The notes below the pieces were generated by a model. It did not search any database. It worked only from the letters and a program-made list of their open reading frames with translations, and was not told where the DNA came from. This document shows, one piece after another, positions 13,851-25,094 of a stretch of DNA of 64,000 nucleotides. Where the stretch lies: the NCBI RefSeq assembly GCF_027580225.2, contig NC_073340.2:34057001-34121000 (forward strand), in the 5' to 3' direction. The DNA comes from Misgurnus anguillicaudatus. Its lineage: Eukaryota; Chordata; Actinopteri; Cypriniformes; Cobitidae. The stretch's first letter is position 1. Every line of letters begins with the position of its first letter. The translations under genes and the position numbers were made by a program.

Positions 13851-14229
13851 GATATTGTAGACAGACAGACAATAGAGACAGACAGCCAGACAGATGATAG
13901 ATAGACAAACAAACAGATACTGTAGACAAACAGACAGACAGTTACTGTAGACAGACATACAGACAGACATTGTAGATAAATAGACAGATACTGTAGACAG
14001 ACAGACAGACAGACAGACAATATAGAGACAGACAGATGATAGATAGATAGATACTGTAGACAGACAAACAGACCAATGGTAGATAGACAGACAGACAGAT
14101 ACTGTAGACAGACAGTATAGAGACAGACAGACAATATAGAGACAGACAGACAGACAATATAGAGACAGACAGACAGACAATATAGAGACAGACAGACAGA
14201 CAATATAGAGACAGACAGACAGACAATAT

Positions 14230-14296
<67 letters not shown>

Positions 14297-14312
14297 CTGT
14301 AGGCAGACCAAT

Positions 14313-14373
<61 letters not shown>

Positions 14374-14380
14374 TTTAGTC

Positions 14381-14418
<38 letters not shown>

Positions 14419-14436
14419 TACTGTAGGCAGACCAAT

Positions 14437-14498
<62 letters not shown>

Positions 14499-14516
14499 TA
14501 CTGTAGGCAGACCAAT

Positions 14517-14557
<41 letters not shown>

Positions 14558-14735
14558 TATAGAGACAGACAGATGATAGATAGACAGATACTGTAGACAG
14601 ACAGACAGACTGACAATATAGAGACAGACAGATGATAGACAGACAGACAGACACTGTTGAAAGACAGACAATATAGAGACAGACAGACATATACTGTAGA
14701 CAGACGGATACACAAACAGACAGACAGATTATAAT
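13851..14735. repeat. GACA-rich satellite, right block
   Basis: Continuation of the satellite on the other side of the LINE, with long pure (GACA)n runs at 14231-14290, 14310-14370 and 14430-14500. Frames on the minus strand are artefacts of the repeat. Confidence 0.95.
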
Positions 14736-14940
14736 TAAGAATGCAGAGTACTCAGTGCACAGTACATACTGTACCTGTAGTACAATAAACTTTTACTAAA
14801 AAACATTATAGACGAGGCAGAAACTATACACAAGAAATAAAACTACAAATTAGACAAAAATGTACAACTTACAATTACTAGTTAAAGTATTTAAAAGTAA
14901 CTATTTCAAATAGAAAGTATATTAATAAAATATTAGCAAC

Positions 14941-15060
14941 ACAAAAGGTCATGGGTTCAATCGCCAGGTGACAAATTTACTGATGAAATGTACAGTTTAC
15001 CTTGTAATGCACTGTGAAATACTTTGAATAAAAGTGTCTGCCAAATGCATAAATGTATGT
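14941..15060 (+). repeat. tRNA-derived SINE, 5'-damaged
   Basis: Contains a B-box-like ggtcatgggttcaatcgcc and the conserved tail ctttgaataaaagtgtctgc; the A-box half is not recognisable. Confidence 0.6.
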
Positions 15061-15103
15061 TTTCTGAAGACATGACAGACTACAACATTGCCCCCAGAGG
15101 TGA

Positions 15104-15349
15104 GCTCACAGCGGGAGGATGAGGAGGATGATCCAGAGTGATGGTTCCTCTGAGACGGTCACGATCCGGAGACGTTGCTCAGGCCCCTACAGACTCCGGG
15201 TACAGGGCCTTTGGGTTCCCCTCAGAAGATCTAATGAGTTTAATCGCATTTTTAAGCCATCCACCCCAGACACCCCACTGAAGAGAGGGAAACAAACCCA
15301 ACACGACCCCACAGAGTTCAGCACTGAAACCCAACGGGCCACCACCTGA
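15104..15349 (+). pseudogene. Decayed fragment resembling the Ki-67/RepoMan PP1-docking motif
   Basis: An open frame ending at 15347-15349 contains, at 15239-15289, FNRIFKPSTPDTPLKRG, preceded by RVQGLWVPLRRSNE. Ki-67 and RepoMan carry an RVxF motif followed by F-D-x-x-L-P-P-N-T-P-L-K/R-R/K-G, which docks protein phosphatase 1. The match covers F-N-R, P-S-T-P and T-P-L-K-R-G with a three-residue insertion, but the RVxF core is disrupted. A pyrimidine-rich acceptor ends at 15097, but the next in-frame codon is a stop. The strand is convergent with ptpre, as MKI67 is with PTPRE in mammals. Most likely a remnant exon; chance similarity is possible. Confidence 0.35.
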
Positions 15350-16199
15350 GAGATGAACAATTTGGACATCTTTAGCACATCAGCCGGTTTATTGACTCTA
15401 CAGGCTGCTCTCCATCTCTAACACTTCTTCTTCTTTAGTTCTCTCTGTTTATTTATCTTCCTTTTGTTTTGTTTTTCAATGGCCTGGTTTTTACTTTGGT
15501 TTGTCCCCGTTTACAGAGTGACGACTACAAACGCATTCGTCCGAGAACTTTGCACTGCACTTCACCCCTAGTAAGACCCATTTCTGAATCTGAAGTTATA
15601 TAATTGGCCTTCAAACAGTTATATAACATATAACGATACAGATATGCAAAAACCCTCAGGCGTAGATGAGGTGAGGACACAGTTAGGTAGCCAATAAGAA
15701 CGGCAGTCATGAACAAATCACATTTCCTTTTTACCAAAACGCCCCTGACTCGCACACTTAGCACCGTCCTCATCAAACCAGGCCGGCTTCATCCATATTT
15801 CACGTTTACTTGTACTTTCAAGCACTTTCTGCACCGCTTTGATCACTAAAGACAAAAGTCATCCTATCTGTGCAAGCAGTTAGTAAGGTAACCCTCAGAG
15901 AGAAACTTAAAAGAAACTGAAAATTAAAGCACAGTTTTATAACAAGGATAACATTCTGGAGGATGGAAACTACACAAAAAGAAAATGCTGGGTTATTTTC
16001 AATCAAAAGGGACAAACCTGACTTGTTCAATTTAATCTGGTTGTGTCAACCCAAAATGCTGGGTTGGGTCAAATATTTAAAAAAAAATTGGGTTAATTTT
16101 ACATACCAGCTGGGTCTATCCACACTGTTGAAAATAATCTAGCATTTTTTTTTTGTAAAAAACTATGATTATACAAAAAAAGTCTTCTTTATGGTTATA
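15350..16199. other. Intergenic; partial repeat at 15975-16135
   Basis: The aaaatgctgggttattttcaa segment at about 15985 is a degenerate copy of the palindromic element at 16202-16416. Otherwise nothing recognised. Confidence 0.45.
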
Positions 16200-16201
16200 T
16201 A

Positions 16202-16416
16202 CGCTCTTAAAAATGCTGGGTTATTTTCAAAAAGGGGACGAGCCCAGCAGTTGGGTTGAAATCAACCCAGAAAATGTTTATATTTGACCCAACATTGTGT
16301 TAAAACCACCCAGTATTTTGGGTTGAAACCAGCACAGGTTAAATTATAACCCAGCGGACTGGGCTCGTCCCTTTTTGACACAATGCTGGGTTGATAACCC
16401 AGCATTTTTTTAGAGT
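16202..16416. mobile_element. Palindromic MITE (AATGCTGGGTTA termini)
   Basis: Left ctcttaaaaatgctgggtta and right taacccagcatttttttaga form terminal inverted repeats, and the gacgagcccag / ctgggctcgtc pair extends the fold-back inward. Flanked by TA-rich sequence. Confidence 0.65.
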
Positions 16417-16538
16417 ATACAGTACAATGTACCCAAAGTGATTTAAACTTTCCAGAAAATGACATTGACTGTGATTCAGGTGATTGGGGTAAATTTGGTC
16501 CAATTAGCTCAAACAAGTGTTCGGGCAAATATACTTAA

Positions 16539-17519
16539 GTCTTTGCCCGCCATTGACGAGTTATTTAGTCAATTAAGAGAAAAAATGTGCATAAAAACCG
16601 CGTTCCTCATGAATTTTTATGTTAACCTGCAATACCGCGATTATCCACTAGATTTACCCAATTTATGAATAAATAGAAGGCAAAACGTTATTTACTAATT
16701 TTAAACTAAATTAATTCTAATCTATAACAAACGTCATTCACAAAAATGCAATTATTTCAGCTTTTTGCTAAAAAATATTTTTAAAGAAAAATACCCATAT
16801 TTAAGAGTTTAACTCTTTCGCCGCCATTGACGAGATATCTCGTCAATTAAGAGAAAACACTTCCCCGCCAAAGACGAGATTTTCCGTCTTTCCGCAATAC
16901 TGCTATTATCCACTTCCGCAAATTATACAACCCGGAAGTAGCGCCTCAAGTGAAAAAGAAAGAACTCCGTGTATGTTTTAAAGATCGCTCTGCATCTGAT
17001 CTCCATCAAAAGTCCTTCACAAAAATTGAATTATCTCAGCTTTTTGCTCAAAATTGGGTGTTTTTGAAGAAACCTACCCATGTTTGAGAGGTGATTACAA
17101 GAGAACTAATGAAGGTAGGATGAAACGTTTTTTTTTTGAAAGCAGAGGGTCAGTTCTTTCATCTGATATATGATATATGTTTGTTTATATATTTAAAGAA
17201 GAACATTTTCTGAAAGGCATTAAACTTTTGTGAAAATCATGAAAAATGCTGCCGCTGGCTGGCAACTTTTTTTAAAAAACGCTGGCGGGGAAAGAGTTAA
17301 AAGCAGAGAAAAAAATATAGATATGATGAAACTTTTTTTGCATGTTTTGTTTGCATGTTTGTTTGAAAGCAGATGATCTGTTCTTTCATTTGATAGTTGT
17401 ACGTTTAAATATTTTTAGAAGAAAAATTTCCTGTAAAGCATTTTGTGAAACTTTTGTAAAAATCACAAAACATGCTGGTGGCCAAATAAAAAAAAAATAA
17501 ATGGCTGGCGGGGAATGAG
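16539..17519 (+). mobile_element. TTAA-flanked element interrupted by a second copy of itself
   Basis: Outer copy: TTAA at 16535-16538 and 17520-17523, termini gtctttgcccgccat and ggcggggaatgag. It is split after 16808; its interior continues at 17301. Relatives lie at 1-111 and 35510-35954. Confidence 0.75.
16813..17296 (+). mobile_element. Inner 484-bp TTAA-flanked element
   Basis: Precisely bounded by TTAA at 16809-16812 and 17297-17300, termini ctctttcgccgccat and gctggcggggaaagag. Inserted into a relative of the same family. No coding capacity. Confidence 0.75.
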
Positions 17520-17523
17520 TTAA

Positions 17524-18003
17524 TCACATTTACAACACATAGAAAGCAGTTGGCAACTACTTTTTGTCATGATTTTAACGTTTTTTATATATTTTTTCAT
17601 AATTATAAGGTTTTGTAATTTAAAATGTATCAATGCTGAAAATCGCCTATATTATTTTAATACTTTGTTGTTTAATGCAATGAGTCTACATAATTTTGCA
17701 CCCATCTCTTCGCAAAAATTCATAGACAGATATTATTTGTATAAAACCTAGTTTTAATTATATATTAGTATAAAATATTTAATTAGATTCAGATTAATGT
17801 CTTCAGCATTTTTCAGAAAAAAGCAGCTTTACAAAAAAATACACTGTAGAACAAACATGTAGAAACATAAGAAAATTATGAAATAGGATGAACAGTATGG
17901 TAAATGCACATAAAAATACAATTTAATTAAAAAACAAACAGGAGTGATGCATTACAAAAATATAGACTATAACAATAAAACTTCAATTCAAAAATGCACA
18001 ATC
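17524..18003. other. Intergenic, nothing recognised
   Basis: AT-rich, no supported features. Confidence 0.5.
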
Positions 18004-18157
18004 AATGTACCTGTATAGCTCAGTGATAGAGCATTGCATTGGAAGTGAAAAAGGTCACAGGTTTGTACACACGTATTGATAAAAAAATAGGTATTTTTTA
18101 CCCTGTAATGCACTGCTTTGGAAAGCGTCTGCAAAATGTACTTTTAAATGAATGTTC
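18004..18157 (+). repeat. tRNA-derived SINE, near complete
   Basis: The A-box region tagctcagtgatagagcatt and a B-box-like aaggtcacaggtttgtac are followed by the conserved tail ctgtaatgcactgctttgga and aaagcgtctgc. Not a functional tRNA: no acceptor stem closes. Confidence 0.7.
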
Positions 18158-18728
18158 ATACCATGAGTACTTTCTTTGGACTTTCAAAAGCTGCTATACA
18201 TCAAAAATACAGAAGTGACAGAACACAGTCAAAGATGTTATGAGAAAAATGAGAAAAACTAAGCTACTGATGGGAGAAAGAGAGAGAGTGAAATAGAGCG
18301 AGGTTTATGGTTTTTGTCTGTGAAGTCAGTGTTTAAGTGAGTACTTGACCTTCTGTCTGAAAGATCTGGAAGATGTTATTGACTCCCATTTCCCTCCTGT
18401 CCAGCAGCACTCGAAACCCAGAAACCCACGTTCACCCTGTTACTGCCTCCTCTAATACACACCAACAGGTTTACTTTTACTCCGGCTGCGTCACATTTCA
18501 ACAGAGGAAATACTTGTGAGTTTCAAAGTTGTTTTTTCTGAGCTTGAAATGTTAATGAGTGCAGAAAGGACCTCGACTGTCCCGTCACTCTGTGACTGCA
18601 TAAAGCACTATCAGAAATTCATATAAACATATGGAATTTATGTTTTAACATGTGCCAGATTTATTCTTGGCCACTTCCAGGGCAATAATCATTGTGAAGC
18701 TGTTCAACAAATCCTGTGTGTTGGCTTT

Positions 18729-18730
<2 letters not shown>

Positions 18731-18779
<49 letters not shown>
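18731..18779. repeat. (GA)n microsatellite
   Basis: Uninterrupted GA run of about 24 units. Confidence 0.95.
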
Positions 18780-18782
<3 letters not shown>

Positions 18783-20395
18783 AAACACAGCTAAATATAG
18801 ACACACTGTGGACAAATCTGTTATTGCAACTTAGATTTTTTAAGTTTAAAGTAGATTGCAAGTTTGCTTTTACTTATTGACAGTTTCTGATGTGCACTGA
18901 TGAAAGAGTTTCACGTAATGCAAAACAAATCTTTAAACGTAGATAAACCGTAGCTTTAATTTTTTTAATGTTTCTGTATTTTTTTATAATTGTGCATGCA
19001 TTGGTGCTGAAATAAGGTAATATAGAAAGTTCATTAAGTTTAACTAAATCTTTATTCGATGTCCTGTCCAAAGACTGATAAACAAATCACAAACCAAAGT
19101 AAATTTTCAGTCTTTTACGAACAAAAGTGAATTTTGTGTGTAGTAATTCATCCATCAGATTCTGATAAAACAACAGATCAATTACATGAACAACATCATA
19201 ACCAGCACAGCGTATCTTTAACTAAAACAACATCTTTTGTTAAGACCGAATTGATTATTTTATTTGTTTTATTGTTTCATTATTTTTATCATGCACATAC
19301 CTCTTAATTTCTGTTTAGATTTTTAAACTTTTGGAAAATTGGACAAAAAAACTCTCTATTTTTTTCAGTTTGAAAGTTTCTTTGTGCTCGTCTTGTAGCT
19401 AACATTTTCTGACTCTCTCACTTTCAATTGTTTTCTCGCCAGATGTGTGTTTGTGTTTTTCTCCTCCGTGCGGCCCTCGGGAGGACGGCTTGGAGAAGAC
19501 CGGCGTCTGAAGTCACGTGTTTGCTGGAGCAAAAGCTTGTTTGGATCGAATCTAAAGTGTCTGCGTGTACGAGCCGCGGCAGAAGCGTGTAAAGATCACC
19601 TGCCTGCCTTTCTTAAGTTAAAAAGTCCAAAATAAAAGCAACACAGAGCTGTTTAAATTAGCCTTTCCCCCGGCGACCTCAAATCAAATGAAACACAACA
19701 GTTGGAGTCCAAACAAGTTAAAAGAACGTCCTTGTGGGTTTTATCCACTAAAGCTATAGTAACAAGAACAACCTTCTCAAAGGCTAAAATGTCCCTGAGG
19801 TACAACACTCAATAAAGATTTGGCTACTTAAGAAGGTCGAAACAGCAAGCCATTTAAGGGCTTGACATGGACCCAGCTAGCGAGCCGCTTGCACCATCAC
19901 TCATACTGAGCTAATGCGATTCCTCGCCAATGTTCTCGCCGCTCTGATATGTTTAAGCTAATGCTTGATGCAAATGACACGAGGACAGATATAAATATAA
20001 ATACATCTTCATCACCTGCGTTCTCGCCCTCTCCGATCCCTGGACACTTTGTTATTCACCTTCACATACAAACACAGAGATCTAATCACAACCTCACATA
20101 CTGTATGCATGATCGTCGCTCGGTGGCCAGAGATCATCGATTGTTGATCCAGAGGTTGAAAAGACCCGGGCAGACTTTAACTCTGACCTATCACGGTTTT
20201 TCTGCTTAAGTTAAAGGTAAAGGTGATGTGTGTCAGGTTTTGGTGTTAAAATACTTTCTCCTATCCTAGATTAAAATGCAAAGACACATTACTAGGGTAA
20301 TTTCCTTGAAGTGTTACAATGTGGCTTTGCAATGATATTAAAATATTTGTGTGTTATCATCAAAAGTGGCTCAACAAATTACGCAAATTGGGGGC
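18780..20395. other. Intergenic; mixed-composition stretch at 19440-20210
   Basis: Higher GC than the surroundings, with short frames but no recognisable protein or splice-bounded exon. Possibly unique non-coding sequence. Confidence 0.4.
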
Positions 20396-20546
20396 ACACT
20401 GTAAAAAAATAAATACTTGTAGAACAGAAAACGTAAAAAAAATTGTAAAAAATATATTTTTGCAATTACATTTTTTAGTTTTTATCAACTTGGATTTACA
20501 AGTCATTTAAACTGTATTGACCAATGATGAGTTGCTGTAACTTGTA

Positions 20547-21006
20547 GGGGTGGTTTCCCAGAGAGTGCCCTGTAAAAAATACTTAATTTTTTTTGTTAAA
20601 TCAACTCATGATTTACAAGTCATGTCAACAGAGATGAGTTGTCACAACTTATAAAATATAGTTGAGAAAAGTCAACTTAATTTTATAAGTTATAACAACT
20701 CACCTGTAGTTATAACAACTCATCTTTAGTCAAGATAAATAATAGTAAGTTGAAATAACTTGTAAATCCGAGTTGATTCAACAAACATTTAAGGCAGCGG
20801 AGTATTTTTAGAGTGTGCTTATTCTAGTCCGAGACTAATAATGTATGTTTGAGCTGCCTTAATTTTAAAAGTTGCAATGACATATCTTTTAAATATATTA
20901 ATGCCAATGTTTTGTCTTTAGATGCACACCAGTATTGCTTATTTGGTTTGCTTGTAAAAAGACCTAGTCCTGGATTAATCTAAACCCTGTCTGGGAAACT
21001 GCCCCT
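20547..21006. mobile_element. GGGG(C/T)GGTTTCCC-terminated MITE, itself interrupted
   Basis: Termini ggggtggtttccca and tgggaaactgcccct, with the internal gacctagtcctggattaat signature. Uninterrupted copies lie at 26828-27066 and 29431-29619. Confidence 0.65.
20568..20815. mobile_element. Innermost palindromic MITE of the nest
   Basis: Starts ctgtaaaaaatacttaattt and ends with the reverse partner agtatttttagagt. Arms include atttacaagtcatgtcaac and gttgaaataacttgtaaatc. Inserted into the GGGG element. Confidence 0.6.
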
Positions 21007-21349
21007 TAAATAAAGTTGACATAACTAAAGCAAATTTAACTTGTTTTAATAAGTTACAGCAACTCATCACTTGTCCAGATCGTTGAAATGACTTGTAAAT
21101 CGTAGTTGATTTAAGTAAAAAATTTAAGTGTAAAATATTTTTAATGTAAGATTTTTGAGTTGTGTCAATAAGTATTATTATTATTACTGTATTATTATTA
21201 ATTTAGTTGACTTAAATTTGTTCATTCATGCAACGATGTTTTCTTTATTCTGACAATCAAATTGACAACGCACACACACACACAAAATAAATAAGAAAAG
21301 GTTTAATGTTTTTAATGTTTTTCTAAACTTTATGTTACTGGATAATATA

Positions 21350-21509
21350 CACTGTAAAAAGTGAAAAGTTGGGTCAACTTAAAAAAGTTACTTCGATTGG
21401 TAACACCTAAAAAATTAAGTTTATTCACCAAGTGAAATTTTTAAATCGAATAAACTTACTAATTTAAACTATTTTTCTTAAGTTGATCCAACATTTCACT
21501 TTTACAGTG
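21350..21509. mobile_element. 160-bp palindromic MITE, TA target duplication
   Basis: CACTGTAAAAAGTGAAAAGT...ACATTTCACTTTTACAGTG, near-perfect inverted arms, flanked by TA at 21348-21349 and 21510-21511. Confidence 0.75.
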
Positions 21510-21654
21510 TATATCCTCAAACTAAGAGAGACCAAAACATTGGTCAAATAACTGTTGACAAATTACACATGGTGACAATTGTCAAATATTATTAAAAAAA
21601 AAAAAAAAACTAAATACTACCGAGTCCCTGAACCGAATCCCAAAACTCTAAATA

Positions 21655-22190
21655 CTAACGAGTCCCTGCGCACGCGAAACTAAACTTTATTTAATTTTTG
21701 CTCCATGTCCCTTTAGGGGCTCCGTAATATACAACAGAGTATAACAACAGAACAAATAAACCCAACAAACGCAAAAAGTGTAATATTTTATAATATATTA
21801 ACCACCGAAATAAGCATACCACATTGCAGGATGGGAATTTTTAAAACCATTGCTTAATATAAAACTTGTCTAGTGAACAAAAAATCTTTAGCAACATGTA
21901 TATGCTAATTTTATTCAGTATACGCAAAACAAAACAACAAATTTACTTTGTTACTTTATTTCCTACGGAGCCCCTAAGGGGACATGGAGCAAAAATTTTA
22001 TAAAGTTTAGTTTCGCATACACACGTGAAACTATCGCATTTAGTTTCGCGTGCGATAGTTTCACGTGAGCACGCGATACTAAACTTAAAAAAAAATAAAA
22101 AATCTGCACATGAAGGTTTCGCGTGAGCACATGAAACTAAACTTTTGATTTTTTTACTCCAATGTCACCTTAGAGCCTCTGTAATTTCCT
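21655..22190. repeat. Inverted-repeat element (gctccatgtcccttta arms)
   Basis: tttgctccatgtccctttag with gggctccgtaat (around 21701-21730) is repeated in reverse around 21962-21998. The flanks repeat cgcgtgcgatagtttcacgtg-like words. Ends not precisely defined. Confidence 0.5.
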
Positions 22191-23102
22191 TTTTTTCTGG
22201 AAAAACATTTTGCAATATCTGTTTGGCTGAACAATGGAAGACAAAACCATTTTAAAAGCAATTTGATATGCAGTTTTTCAGACTTGAAGAACATGACTAA
22301 GAATTTCATGTCCACATTGAAATATGATTACAGATTTTTACTTATTTATAAGACTGGTCCAAGTCCGTTAACTGTCAACTCATAATAATCACATACAGTA
22401 TCAGTGTGAAGCGTAGAGCGATGGGGCCATTACAGATTCTGACTCTAATTAAAGATGAAACGAGGGAGAAAAAAAATCGCCCTTCAATCAACATCTGACA
22501 GCCAGCGGTCTCACCCCACATTACCAAAGCCCACCTCAGTCACTTTTGAAGACTGTCAAAATGATTCAGAAGAAGCCAGCGCAACAGACTGAAGCTGGTT
22601 CGTCAGTTACAGTGTGTGGACCGCGCGTCTCCTGAGACTCAAACTCCGGCCTGGACTCTCGACTCTGCGGCTTGCAACTTTCTGAAAGCACAAGTAGAGA
22701 GGTGAACTTTCAGAGAGAGAAAGAAAAACTACAGAGTCGATATAAAACACTGAGTGTGCCAGAAAACACTGCAAACGTTTCGATTCACCTGTCAGATTAT
22801 TAGTGGGTTTGTATTTAGATCTCACACCGATAGCTTACTGAATTGGATGAGAAACGCATGAAAGCTGAGATAAAATCTTGAGGTTTTTATTGGAACGTGT
22901 TTCCACTTGAGTAGCTGTTTATCTCAGCTTTCACACTTTGTAAACATTGAGAGGGAACGTTTCTACTTGTAGTTATTCTATACTTGGTTCTGAAATTAAT
23001 CCTGCCACTCATTTCATCATGACCCTGCCTGTGAAAACCTATCTTAACTCATGTTTTTGTGCTTTATACTGTATATATATAAAACAATCCTACAAAATGT
23101 AT
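22191..23102. other. Intergenic, nothing firm
   Basis: A moderately GC-balanced part around 22400-22850 may be unique non-coding sequence; no gene evidence. Confidence 0.4.
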
Positions 23103-23480
23103 ATATATTAAAGTGGACATATCATTAAAATCTTTTTCCATGTTTAAGTGCTATAATTGGGTCCCCAGTCCCTGTATCCACCCAGAAAATGTGAAAAAGA
23201 TCAACCCAGCAACCTAGCTTTGGTAAACCACTCTCTGCCAGCTCCCCTTGTGATGTCAGAAGGGGATAATACCGCCCCTTAATCTGTACTTTAGTGCATA
23301 GATCAGCTTATTTGCATTCAAAAAGGACACATCCAACAGCACATTTTTGCTCACACCTACAAAGTGGCAATTTTAACATGCTTCAAAAGTACCTATAGGG
23401 TAGTATTACATCCCTCATATATCCATAGAGTCTTCAGGTTTATCAGATTTATAAAAGACAGATCAGGTGTACCTATTCTT
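23103..23480 (+). repeat. Dispersed repeat (copy 1 of a family)
   Basis: Contains ctataattgggtccccagt, gaaaaagatcaacccag, ccccttgtgatgtcagaagg and cacacctacaaagtggcaat. The opposite-strand copy at 34664-35075 has the same words in reverse order. Confidence 0.65.
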
Positions 23481-24458
23481 TCAAAGTAAACCTGAGCTGC
23501 AGGAGGCATTCACGAGCAAGCAACATACACAAAACATTATCCCACTATCTCTGGATAACTTATGATTCACTACATGTTCGTGTCATTTACATTATATGGG
23601 TGATTCTCACGAAACCATTGAAACACCACGGCACTAATGATTTTAGCTTTAAAATGTGTAATATAGTAACATTAAAAAGCATCAGAATTAACACAATACT
23701 GTGTTCTACCTTGCACAATGTGTGATTTCAACATAAGAATTTGTAATTGTAAATTTTATCTCTTTTCTGCTGAAATTCTCATTACCGCAATGTGTCCGGC
23801 TGTGTTTGAACATGCGTTATGTTGTAATTTAATCAAATTAACACAAAAATAATAAGGAAAAAAATAAATGGATGTTTTGCTAGACTACTTTAGATGACAG
23901 AAAAAATATTTACTGAATATTCATGTATAATAATAATGAAGAAAAATTAGGAAAATGATGTGTCCATGCCTGATGTTCTCATCCTCCGCAACACTTTTTG
24001 AGAACAGTTTAAGCACACATACAGAATTTTAATAAAGTTTGATTTTGAGTGACCAAGCACATGGACCAGTTACTTCAAGATGGCTACCAGGTAAGATCAT
24101 TTTTTTTACAGTTAATTTGAAATATTGTCTTGTCAGAATGCTTACACGACATTTTGATTATCATTACCGCAACAGATGCTTATTAAATGTTAATTTAATT
24201 AATAGAAGCATAATACTTTGATTTAAAATGCATGTGCAGAATCTCCAAATTATGTTCTTTCAGGTGTGTCATGTCATTTTGAAAATATGTCAGTGTTGAT
24301 GTTTTCTGACTGTTGCAGTAATGAGATTTTTTAGGACAATTTTTTTTAATTATGTTACAAAAAGTGTTAAATTATAAGTAGAAGTTTTTAAATTAATGTT
24401 CCCATTTACTCCAGACTTTATTTTTTTAATGTCTGGTGGGAAAAAATGCTTGACATGT
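23481..24458. other. Repeat-like sequence, unclassified
   Basis: Starts gggtgattctcacgaaacc around 23600 and has recurring tcattaccgcaa words (around 23780 and 24165), suggesting a degenerate transposon. Boundaries not found. Confidence 0.3.
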
Positions 24459-24462
24459 TTAA

Positions 24463-25094
24463 AGGGATAGTTCGGCCAAAAACGATATTAAACCCATTAT
24501 TTACTCACCCCCAAGCTGTCCAAGTTGCATATGTCCATCGTTTTTCAGACAAACACATTTTCGGATATTTTAGAAAATATTTTAGATCTTTCAGTTGATT
24601 AAATGTAATGTTACGGGGTCCAGCAATAGTCCACGACCTTCAAGTCCAAAAAAAGTGCGTCCATCCTTCACAAATTAAATCCAAACGGCTCGAGGATGAT
24701 AAATAAAGGTCTTCTGTGGGTAATCCATGCGGTGTTGTTGTAGAAATATCCATATTTAAAATGTTATTAACGTAATTAACTACCTTCCGGTAGCACCGCC
24801 ATCCCAGACTCAGGAAAGAGTATTAGCGTAGTGTACGCACTTTTCTTAGTGACGTATGACAAATTCGGAGGGCGGGGGACAGAGCAGCAGCAGAGAAACC
24901 TCTGTACGCTGCGTAAGCGCTCATCCTGAATGCGGATGACTCTAAGATGGCGGCGCTACCGGAAGGTAGTTAATTACGTTAATAACATTTTAAATATGGA
25001 TATTTCTACAACAACACCGCACGGATTACCCTCAGAAGACCTTTGTTTATCATACTGGAGCCGTTTGGATTTAATTTGTGAAGGATGGACGCAC
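24463..25094. mobile_element. Long fold-back TTAA-type element, right end truncated
   Basis: Left TTAA (24459-24462) then AGGGATAGTTCGGCCAAAAA. The arms mirror each other around a centre that includes gacgtatgacaaattcgg. The right arm stops at ggatggacgcac. The complete copy is 59947-60768. Confidence 0.75.

Larger units (their letters stand above)
20396..21150. mobile_element. Outer palindromic MITE, split by another transposon
   Basis: The left half (20396-20546: cactgtaaaaa, gatttacaagtcatttaaac, gatgagttgctgtaacttgta) and the right half (21007-21150: aataagttacagcaactcat, gacttgtaaatcgtagttga) are mirror halves of one palindrome. The element at 20547-21006 sits at the centre. Confidence 0.6.

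Noticed and set aside
13761..14715. 309-, 257- and 165-residue minus-strand frames
   Set aside because: Same cause: uninterrupted GACA repeat has no stops in these frames.
18004..18157. Possible tRNA gene
   Set aside because: A- and B-box-like words are present but the cloverleaf does not close and a SINE tail follows.
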